Shown: piece after piece, positions 33,600 to 41,545 of the stretch | Layout of the letters: every line of letters begins with the position of its first letter | Numbering within the stretch: position 1 is the stretch's first letter | Origin: Acanthaster planci | Lineage: Eukaryota > Echinodermata > Asteroidea > Valvatida > Acanthasteridae | Length of the DNA stretch: 41,545 nt | Assembly: GCF_001949145.1 (NCBI RefSeq) | Contig: NW_019091480.1 | Span: 1,240,585 to 1,282,129, forward strand | Reading direction: 5' to 3' | Program-made: the position numbers and the translations under genes | Notes under the pieces: generated by a model | What the model was told of the DNA's origin: nothing | What the model saw: the letters and a program-made list of their open reading frames with translations, nothing else | Database searches by the model: none

Positions 33600-33691
33600 T
33601 CATCTCTTTTTCCAGGTGAACTTCTTCCGGGCTCCGGCCTGACCGGGCTTCTTCCTCTCCTTGACGCGAGGGTCTCGGGTCAGCAGGCCGG
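33600..33691 (-). CDS. MRPS9: MRPS9 last exon
   Basis: Acceptor TTTCTTTCAG, then CC completing an Ala codon, then [16 protein letters not shown] and the basic tail ending KFTWKKR and TGA (33600-33602). It encodes the conserved uS9 C-terminal extension. Confidence 0.96.
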
Positions 33692-36600
33692 CTGAAAGAA
33701 ATAAAACGGGAAGTCTGAGAGCCGCCTGGGACCACAAGTATCTCTTTGGTCTTAAGCAAGGCACATTAAAACACGCTTTGGCCTTCATGCCGGATAGGGT
33801 CGGTGTACACGGCATGCTGGGTTGCAATTTGAAACGCGTAACAAGAACACTACGGCTGTGAATTTTGAACTCCCAAAAGAGGGTGAGGCTGTGGGCCTGC
33901 TGGTACACCGTGCATGTTGATGACGCAGTTGATGTCCCTCTGAACACTTCGAGATTGTGAGCGGATTTCAGCCGCATAGAGCTTGCGCTGGCAAGTCTCA
34001 GATGAAAGTCCATGAATCAAAACTAACCTGTATGCACAGCTTGTTACTTACATTTATTGCATTAACTTTGGTTAAAATCCCAATAACGTTGACGATCGAA
34101 TAACAGTACGTCAGAAATTGCCCATAATATAGACACTTTATCTAAAATACTGACTCTCTCTGTACATGTTTCTTAATGCGGGATATAACCGGAGGGGTGA
34201 CATTTTTGAGAATGAGAGCACCAGCATTTTAAAAATTGTACTACTACCCTCTGGAGGGGATTCATGTGAGGACTCTTTTACAGATTGAAAAAATTGGACA
34301 GTCAGTTAATAAAACTTTTATTTTTGCCTTCCCCCTCCCGACCGAAGATCCGCATACACCGCAGGATCTAACCTCTCCATGTTTTTAGGGGAAAAAAACA
34401 CATCATGAAACACTGGTGACTTGAACAGACCCCCCATTAATATAACCTCCAAATGATTCTTTCAAATATTAAAATATTGCAATAGGCACATGATGTATTG
34501 TGGACCCCACTCTATCTTCTACGGGATGCTGGCACTATACTTAATGTCAAGGCTCACCTTGTCTCATTCTCTCCACCGCCGCTTCGTCGATGAAGCTGCG
34601 CAAAGCCCGGGCTGAGGCCAGTCTCACTGCCCCTGACTGGCCGGACTTTCCCCCGCCCCTGACTGTACAATCCAGATCAAACCGGTTCAGCATGCCCAAG
34701 AAATGGAACGGAAACATCACTTGAGTTCTGCACCAAAATGTGAAAGAAAAAATTACTTGCCTGTGCTGGATAAGAAAATACGTAACTCAACACCACAATA
34801 CCAACACTTGGTGCAGCGACACTGTACATTTTATACATGCTCCATGCAGAGGTGAACATGTCTTACCAAGTTTTCATGCTGGGAATCTGCAATTTCACAT
34901 AACACACAGCAAATTGTTTTTTTTTTATTTGTGTTTACAAGAAGAAACCATCAGCAAAAACATATAGGTTTCTGAAATTTCTGTCTCGCTTATTATCCAC
35001 ATCCCTAATAAAGAATACTGAAGTTTACAGTTGTGAGTTTAATTACCTCTTCTGGCATAAATTTGAATAAAATCTGGTATGCCGAGTTCTTTAAATTCAT
35101 TCGAACCTGACAATTTGAAATCTCCATACTAAAGACACTGTTGCTATACCTCCTGGTCAAGTGTTTACTCAGTTGCATAGGAGATGCCTTACACCAATAC
35201 ACTGTTCTCAATGGATAAGAAGGGCACAAGGGAACCAGTCCATTCCAGAGATGGTAGTTGCCATGCAAAAGCTTGCCCCGAATCAAGAGGTATAGCAACA
35301 GTGTCTTTAGTCTGGGGAACTCAAATTGTTAGGTGTTTGTGCAATAAGATATTACTCAGTGTACCAGATTTTATTCAAGTTTAACTTGCCACCTTGTTGA
35401 TCGATTTATTCCTATAACAGGAAGGCCATATTTACACTGCAATAGAAAAGAGGACTCACCTGTGTTGCACTAAATTGAAATACTCCAGGAAGCTCTGTCC
35501 GTTGATGGTAACCCGCCCATTTCCCTGGTCCCTAATGACCACACTGGCCTCGGCTTCCTTCCTTTTGCCATATCCCTCAGCGAAGGCTCGTCCGGCCTCA
35601 TCAAATTGGATCTGAAGAGCCAATGGCAACCAACAACATTCTTTCATTTTGATTCCACATTTCTGAAACAAGTGATGAGCTTTCAAATCTGACGTCTGGA
35701 TCTGTCGAATAGTCTTCCAGACGAAAATTTGAGTTCCAAACTTTTCGCAGGAGGCTCTCCGCGTGCATATATGTTTATGTGACTCCACACATCAGCCAGC
35801 GGGAGCGAGAAAAGCAGTACACTGCTGCACCGTCATCTGACTGCCTCAAAGAGACAATTCATTGATGTCAAATTCTTACACATGCGGGTACATGTGTCAC
35901 CATGTAGGTGGCACATCCTTTATTGCAACTCAGTTTCTAGCTTTAAAGGTTCAGTAGGCCAGCGTTTATCTCCGGTTTCCCTGCCAAGAATTGATTGAAA
36001 ATGTTTCTGTCCCCCCCCATGAATGGGATGCAAGATCACCCCAGGTTGCTCCCCAGCTACTTCCGGTGCTCATTTCTATTCCTGGGTGGAGAGAAGCAAG
36101 CAGGGGGGTGAGATGGTTTGCCCAAGGCCATAACTCAGGCTGTTGGCAGGATTTGAACCCTTGACTATCTGATCGTGACTGACAAACCCTACAAACACTA
36201 GGCCGCACTCCTCCCAGAACAAGTTAATGCATGCACAACGGCAAACATTCGTAACTTGCATACCTTTTTGAGAGAGGAAATCTAGTGTAAATATGGGGCA
36301 GAGTAGGGTCGCTGTTAGGCAACACAAACTCACCGGATCTATAACTTCGCGGCTCAAGACGGCCACCAGTTTGCGTCGGAATTTGAAGATGTACTCCTCT
36401 ACTTCCTTGGCATACGGCTGCTGCAGGATTCTCTCCAGTAGCATGAGGAACCTGTCGTACTGTGCATGCACAAATGGGAAACCGATCAATTTGCAATCAC
36501 AAGAAACAAGAAAAAGTCCCCATTCTACTAGTGCATGTATATATACCACAACTTTGCAAGGCAAAGTTGCCGCGCCCTTCTAGTATCTTCATGAATTTTG

Positions 36601-39600
36601 GCCAATTTCATCCCTTTTTACCAAATGTCCCTGCATATTCGAAAGCAGGAGCATTAAATATCTTTACAAAGTGTCGTTGGTGTACAGTTGCATTAACAGT
36701 TTGACTCCACCCCTTTGTGTGCATTTTGCCATTTGGAGAGATATACAAAATGCCCTCTACACAAGGAGCAATGGAAAGGGCAATCACCCCTCAGCAATGA
36801 TTCAACATGCAAGAATTTGGCAGGTGCTCATTTATTTAACGAACGGATGGTCTGGCATATCCTGATTTTTTTGGTTTTTGCTTAAAATGCTCCGTAGTGA
36901 GGTCTTTGCAGTACTAAACAAAGACCAGAATCAGGAGGTAATTATTAAAGATTTAATGCAAGCATTAACATCTAATTAGGAAAAAAAAATGCAACCTGTG
37001 GACGATGGCTATGTGTAAATTAAAAATAGTTCAATTTATTTTCTGGGTACTCACGTCTGGATCTGAGATCTCTTCCACAATCATCAATTCCACTGCTTTC
37101 TTATCAATCCACTGGCTTCTTCCAAGATCCCTGAACACCACAAGGAGAAAGAAAAAAATATGGGATACTAAAGAGACTCTTCCATCATTGTCGGCAGCTG
37201 GCGGAAAAATAAACTTGAAGAATTTCCAGCTACGAAAATCTACACGATGCCTTTCACGTAGAGTGTTTTTGCCCTTCACTGACATACATGGGTCATGCTA
37301 TAAATTCAGAGTTCAAAAGCACGACCTGTTTGTGTCCTCGGCTACACCTGAACTGTGTAATTTGACATGGAAATATTACTGAAGCTGATTTTCCAACTAT
37401 TTCTATTTGTTTGGTATGTAATTTGCATTAAGTTATAACTCTTGGAAATTAGAGAACGCGTGCTGAACTTACAAATCACATGTCAGATGTGACAGGGACA
37501 CACAAAAATTGGCATCCCTAGTTTAAAGAATGACCAATATTTACAAACACTGCAACTTGTGAAAAAATTGAACCCACTATGATGAGAGAGGATACAGTGT
37601 CGAGAATTACGTAAGGGGAAAACACCCAATTAAAGAAAATAGTTCCTTGTGGACTGGTTTAGTCAGAAGAACTCAACAAATAACTCGCAGCTCTACACAC
37701 ATCAACCCTTGTTCTCCACAGTGCAAATCTATTGATTTTAATCTTTCTTTAAATTTATTTATTTATTATATTTTTTATTTTACCCTGCCCGATGTGTATT
37801 TTAACACTGTATACTAAGTGTATGCCCCTGAAGGCTTGTGAAAAAAACCACAAGCGTACTCAAGTAAACTTGAACCCACGAACTCCTGTTTACTAGTGCA
37901 GACGTCTTAACCACTCGACCACCGAGCTTGCCAGTGTCGGCTGGCTGGTTCACATCAGACGTTGCAGCAGGTACTGCAAATAACTATTTCAAAGATTCCA
38001 TCTTTGAAATAGTTTATATCTAGTTGTAGAGGTTTGCGGTAGCACCATGGAATGATATTTCTTTTATGAGTATGTATGGCTCTGAAATGAAGTACCTTCC
38101 GGTTTATAAGGAAGTACCCTCCGGTCCTTTTCAGAACCACGAAAAAGAGATCCTTGCATGGTGCTACTGCAAACCTCTATAGCTACATGTAACTTGCTAC
38201 CTTCACCTAATAGTTTGAAATCAATTCCGGAGATAATTCCATGTCAAATAACAAAGGTCAGATGTAACAGGGACACAAAATTGTCCCATTTTTGGACCCC
38301 TAATTTTTGGAATCAACCCACATGCCAACAAGGTCCAAAAATTTACACACCTGCACTACTTGCTGCATTTGTTTAAGAAAATCATGGACAGTAGCAGTTT
38401 GCTTCTGCTTTATACTGCGCAAACACCCTTGGAGGGTTATAAACACGCAGGCAACACAGGCCGTCAAACAAGGTTTGACGTTGTACCAATTAATACAACA
38501 GTTAATACACTTAGAAAATCTAGACCATTCTGAATATTTTACTTAAAGTGCAGAGAGTGAATCCTTGCATCACAGGAGGAAAAAACGGAAAATGTCCGAC
38601 TTTTTCTGTCAAGAGTGAATACTCACACTTGTTCTGCTGTTGGTTTCAAGGTCCCTCTCTTGATGTGATGGTTTTCAACTTCTATGACCCTATTCAGCTC
38701 AGCATATGTTTCCTATCGCAAGCCCAAAAAATGTTTCCATCAAAACTTTATGCCTTGAAGGTCAACTATTCTGAACAAAGCGGTAAAGTTGTTGAGGCGT
38801 TTTTCTGATTTTCTGGGTGGCTGACCAAACGGATCGCAGAGCAGATAGCTAAACAGTGTCGTCACATTCATCTGGGTGATTTTGGTGAATGTTATGGGGT
38901 TCATGTTCTTAACATTTTGTCATTGTTTTTCACCAGGTGACAAATTTTCAACTAAAATTTCAATAAAACCATGCGTTTAATTAAGTTGGCAAGTAAAAAA
39001 AGATTGAGGTCACAGAGATTAACTTACTTAAATACTTAATTAATGAAGTACACTGTATGAAAGCACATATCCTAGACGGGCATAAAATGCTATAAACTTA
39101 CTGTCCAGTCTTTGGCTTGAATGTAAGGATGAAGGATTCTTTTTTAATTCACCTGAAATGCGTTGCTTCATGAAAACTCAGAAATGAGGAAAACGGCATG
39201 GGAGATATGCTGTTGCCAACTGCGCAAGCCATGCACAAAATAATGACACCTGTCGTCTCATTTTGAGAAAAAGAAAAAAAAACACAGGCTGGGTGAATTT
39301 TGCCATCATTACTTTCACTTAATCCCTCCAGGGTACAAATATTTACCCCATGAAAACAAACAAATGCAGTTTAGATTAATTTTGAAGGAAATCAATATTT
39401 CAATAAATTTGGTCATAGCGATTAGATTACCAAATCATTGGCATCACAAACAGCCTGGTTGATTTGGTTAACAAAAAAAAAAACCAACAAAATTTGAAAA
39501 AGTGATGACTTTGAGTCACATTTGTCTCTTCATGAAAATGGTGATGATCTGGAGTACTCACATGCATGAGATTATAGTAGTTAGGCTTGCCGGTGTAAAA

Positions 39601-41107
39601 CAAGTAATCAAAGGGCCGACCATCTGACGCAAACTGGGCAGCCTTCTGAGGTGGGTAGAACTCGGTGGGTGGCTGCATGATGGGCCTGGCTTTCTTCTCG
39701 AACAAGCCCGAAGGCAACAAATAGCGGATCGACCTCTGGCGGATGTAAAAAACATACAGCGAGTTTTCATTTAGATGACTAAAGCCGAAAATTTCTTATG
39801 CTGAGGTGGTGAGGTTGGCATGGACTGTCTTCACCTGCCAAGTCCGGAGGGCGTGATTCAACTCCAACCTGGGGTAATGTTTCTTTGATTGCGATGGGCA
39901 GGCTACAATTTTGGAAGGAAATGGGGCGATACAATGGGGCGATAAGAGGTTTCCACGGAAGGGTCATTTCCTATTGCATGGGATATCCCAATCTATCAAA
40001 TCTTTCCCCAAGTTGTCAAATGACATACGCTCAGAAGCATATCGCGGCAAGGCGGCCATGTTTTTGTGGACCGTAAACTTGACAAATGACCTCTCTGTCT
40101 GTCTGTGGCAATATCTTCACAGCCTAGAGTACTGTGAATCACCCTCATGCAAAACACAAGGCACAACTGGGAGGCAGGCGATTTTCAGCTCCTTGTTATA
40201 GGAAAACGTGCAGGGTTTCACAAGAGCATGTACAATTCAAGTTGGATTTGTACACGTAGATCTTCCAAATGAAAAATAGATGATTAGAGAGGATTTTAAG
40301 TCACACTTTGACGGTCAGCATTCAATTTACTCAGACGTGTGCGTAAACATGCATGCCTTCAGAGTTGCTCAACATTCCGGCCTACATGAAATTGCCAACA
40401 GAAATACAGAGATTCAAAAAAATGAACGCGCGTCCACGGACCTGGCACACTTCCTGAAATGCCTTTCCCCGTCATGTTGCACCATGTAAAAAATCTCTAT
40501 TGACTGGAAACATGTACAAAACGGTGACTATAAAATAAGAAACTAAATGCCCAACATTCAGTGGTGCAATGTGTTGTGAATTGTTATCGAGTGACAAATG
40601 ATGATTATTTTGGAAACTAAAGGGGCCGTGCTGTCATGAACACGGACAAGATCTGGTGGAATTAATATACCTGCTTATAATTCCTAATATCATCTTTAAC
40701 TAGCTGCCTGGGGAGTGCAGAGCTTAGTGCAGCCATGTCAGGCAGTGACTGGCTAATCAAGCACAACCCCTCTGTCCTCAGAGGTACCCATTCACTCCTA
40801 GCTGGAGAGTTAGTAAGTAGGGATAAAGTGACCCTACCCAAGGTCCCAGCATGTTACCAGCTGTTGAATTCAAACCTCCGAACTCAATAATCGGGACTTT
40901 AGTATGCAAAATAATCTGTACTGAGGACGGCATTGTTGATCATAAGATGCTGTGCTTGATTATAAATTGGCCAATATGAATGAATAAAATCTGAGGTCCT
41001 CACATCGATGTCCTCCTGTGTGAACGTGTCCGGGTTCTCGCCCATCATGTTGGCCAGGTGACGGCGCCCTCGCTCGTATTCTTCCTGCTCTCTCTGGATG
41101 AGTGCGT
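33600..41107 (-). CDS. MRPS9: Mitochondrial ribosomal protein S9 (uS9m), 5' partial
   Basis: Eight minus-strand exons (41004-41107, 39562-39735, 38627-38712, 37055-37130, 36334-36459, 35460-35611, 34558-34727, 33600-33691) join with matching phases into 325 residues. They are collinear with vertebrate MRPS9: [19 protein letters not shown], then [25 protein letters not shown], the linker helices, KRKEAEASV, and the uS9 signature [19 protein letters not shown], ending in [18 protein letters not shown] and KFTWKKR. The protein is part of the small mitoribosomal subunit, and its basic C-terminal tail reaches toward the decoding region in uS9 proteins (family knowledge). The human protein is about 396 residues, so about 70 N-terminal residues, including the import signal, lie beyond the window. 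No disruption is seen, so the gene looks functional. Confidence 0.97.
33692..34557 (-). other. MRPS9 last intron
   Basis: 866 bp. No nested gene or clear repeat is seen. Confidence 0.7.
34558..34727 (-). CDS. MRPS9: MRPS9 exon with uS9 signature
   Basis: From acceptor GGTGCAG to donor AAG|GTGAGC. It encodes [19 protein letters not shown], the GGG-SGQSGA-R-A-ARAL signature, and ends VERMRQ. 170 bp, with split codons at both ends. Confidence 0.96.
34728..35459 (-). other. MRPS9 intron
   Basis: 732 bp. A poly-T run lies at about 34917-34927. Nothing else is recognised. Confidence 0.7.
35460..35611 (-). CDS. MRPS9: MRPS9 exon, start of the uS9 fold
   Basis: From CTCTTCAG|ATC to CACAG|GTGAGT. 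It encodes [21 protein letters not shown] and [14 protein letters not shown], the beginning of the universal S9 domain. 152 bp. Confidence 0.96.
35948..36216 (-). repeat. tRNA-derived SINE in an MRPS9 intron
   Basis: A minus-strand tRNA-like head at 36140-36215 (A-box-like GCGGCCTAGTG, B box GGTTCAAATCC) is followed by a body with GCCCAAGG and the complement of CCTGGGTGGAGAGAAGCAAG. The same body type occurs at 40690-40900. It sits inside the intron at 35612-36333. Confidence 0.7.
36334..36459 (-). CDS. MRPS9: MRPS9 exon, linker helices
   Basis: 42 codons, [12 protein letters not shown] to SREVIDP, from acceptor GCACAG to donor CCG|GTGAGT. Both borders are phase 0. It matches the helical mitochondrial-specific segment before the S9 domain. 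Confidence 0.94.
36460..37054 (-). other. MRPS9 intron
   Basis: 595 bp. I see nothing but AT-rich sequence. Confidence 0.7.
37055..37130 (-). CDS. MRPS9: MRPS9 exon, short
   Basis: 76 bp, G plus 25 codons ([11 protein letters not shown] to SDPD), from acceptor GTTCAG to donor GAC|GTGAGT. The split codon with the preceding exon gives Val. Confidence 0.93.
37131..37863 (-). other. MRPS9 intron, first part
   Basis: AT-rich. An ATTTATTT-rich stretch lies near 37751-37775. No gene is recognised. Confidence 0.6.
37864..37928 (-). repeat. tRNA-like SINE head or tRNA pseudogene
   Basis: The minus strand reads GCTCGGTGGTCGAGTGGTTA, an A-box region, and has GGGTTCAAG at the B-box position. The acceptor stem does not close, so it is not a working tRNA. 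Confidence 0.6.
37982..38014. repeat. Perfect 14-bp inverted repeat, 5-nt loop
   Basis: The arms AACTATTTCAAAGA and TCTTTGAAATAGTT are exact reverse complements around TTCCA. It lies in an MRPS9 intron just beside a MITE. Confidence 0.95.
38027..38179. mobile_element. Foldback MITE, TA-flanked
   Basis: The termini GAGGTTTGCGGTAGCACC and its near-exact inversion lie just inside TA dinucleotides at both ends. The interior is also largely self-complementary (CTTTT, TCTGAAA and GGAAGTACC blocks). Length and TA target suggest a Tc1/mariner-type MITE. A half copy is at 12618. Confidence 0.8.
38627..38712 (-). CDS. MRPS9: MRPS9 exon, short
   Basis: 86 bp encoding [16 protein letters not shown] to LKPTAEQ plus two bases, from acceptor GCGATAG to donor AAGT|GTGAGT. 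The acceptor lacks a long pyrimidine tract, but the phase and homology fit. Confidence 0.88.
38713..39561 (-). other. MRPS9 intron
   Basis: 849 bp, AT-rich, no gene or clear repeat. Confidence 0.65.
39562..39735 (-). CDS. MRPS9: MRPS9 exon
   Basis: 58 codons, [18 protein letters not shown] to YYNLMH, from acceptor CCGCCAG to donor CAT|GTGAGT, phase 0 at both ends. Close to the vertebrate protein over PSGLFEK and DGRPF-YLFYTGK. Confidence 0.96.
39736..40684 (-). other. MRPS9 intron, first part
   Basis: Short ORFs here carry no recognised content. Confidence 0.55.
40685..40905 (-). repeat. tRNA-derived SINE in an MRPS9 intron
   Basis: GTACCCATTCACTCCTAGCT, GGATAAAGTGACCCTACCCA and a minus-strand GGTTTGAATTC (B-box-like) match the type of SINE seen at 35948-36216. 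It lies in the intron before the exon at 41004. Confidence 0.6.
41004..41107 (-). CDS. MRPS9: MRPS9 most 5' exon in the window
   Basis: 104 bp: two bases of a split codon, then [20 protein letters not shown] to QEDID, from acceptor TTGGCACAG to donor GAT|GTGAGG. Upstream exons are not in the window. 41108-41545 looks like intron. Confidence 0.96.
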
Positions 41108-41545
41108 CTGTGCCAACGACAAACATACAAAAAAATGCAATCTCAATCGGGACAAACACATGCATGCACACCAATGTACGTTAAGCATGGCTCAATTATC
41201 ACCGTTTGCCAGCTGTTGTTTTGAACATTTTGGAGAAGATCAGGCGACAGTTACAAACCAGCGCAAACAAGACAAATGACCATGGCCAGCTACATGTACA
41301 GGTTTGCGTACATGTACTTAATACACAGCCTTCTTCCAGTCAACTCATCGGGAACCACACTGCAAGCTCTGACTGCACAATGGCAGTTCAAAGAACATGA
41401 TTGGATAATCGGCAAAACATGGTGAATCTCTTATCCTGGACTTCGCAAATTGGACAAAGTGCCATTGGTTTAATCTTTAACCCCGTTGTATTTTGGGCAT
41501 CCGATTCAATGCTTTCATTTAGAGGTGAATAAGGGGTGAAATTTG
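41108..41545 (-). other. MRPS9 intron running off the window
   Basis: No further MRPS9 exon is recognisable. The transit-peptide exon or exons must lie beyond 41545. Confidence 0.6.

Noticed and set aside
36076-36564. 162-codon minus-strand ORF read as one protein
   Set aside because: Only 36334-36459 is a real MRPS9 exon. The rest is intron read-through, partly into a SINE.
37864-37928. Functional tRNA gene
   Set aside because: A- and B-box-like words are present, but the acceptor stem does not pair, so it is treated as tRNA-derived.
1-41545. CRISPR arrays, operons or bacterial-type defence systems
   Set aside because: The window is eukaryotic, with introns and SINEs. No regularly spaced direct repeats or prokaryotic gene packing are present.

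Overview
The window is nuclear DNA of an animal, most likely an invertebrate deuterostome. It has spliced genes with GT-AG introns, AT-rich spacers, many decayed mobile elements, tRNA-derived SINE remnants and Tc1/mariner debris. An echinoderm is my best guess, from general sequence texture (frequent TAGGCCTA words, SINE types) and from a single-exon C-type lectin. This is an inference, at about 0.6 confidence, and not a species call.

Four genes are supported. (1) Minus strand, 4114-4809: an intronless secreted protein with a signal peptide, a C-type lectin domain and a short apple/PAN-like tail. (2) and (3) Plus strand, 10361-11638 and 17876-19668: two tandem two-exon paralogues of 249 and 254 residues. 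They share the intron position and phase, the core motif WLx4NDTx2LxGFxVPLx2I and a related C-terminal exon, but have unrelated low-complexity N-termini. I cannot assign them to a known family, and they are the best candidate here for something undescribed. (4) Minus strand, 33600-41107: eight exons of MRPS9 (mitochondrial ribosomal protein uS9m). Every splice phase closes exactly, and only the N-terminal 5' part lies beyond the window.

The rest is non-coding or decayed. A truncated Tc1 transposase (7349-7641) lies next to a RecQ-like helicase fragment (7745-7935, minus). A degenerate repeat array (about 12.96-15.13 kb) separates the two paralogues. A diverged repeat occurs at 8.87-9.68 and 32.3-33.56 kb, and another at 6.08-6.43 and 29.98-30.29 kb. 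A roughly 1.2-kb duplication (26.37-27.56 and 28.39-29.64 kb) has gained a (CT)31 microsatellite and a long inverted repeat in one copy. There are also a perfect 54-bp tandem duplication, a TA-flanked foldback MITE with a one-ended relative, and several tRNA-like SINE heads.

Functionally the genes look independent: a housekeeping mitoribosome gene, a secreted lectin, and a small lineage-type gene pair whose promoters (CRE and TATA for the first, a possible spliced 5' leader for the second) suggest separate regulation.
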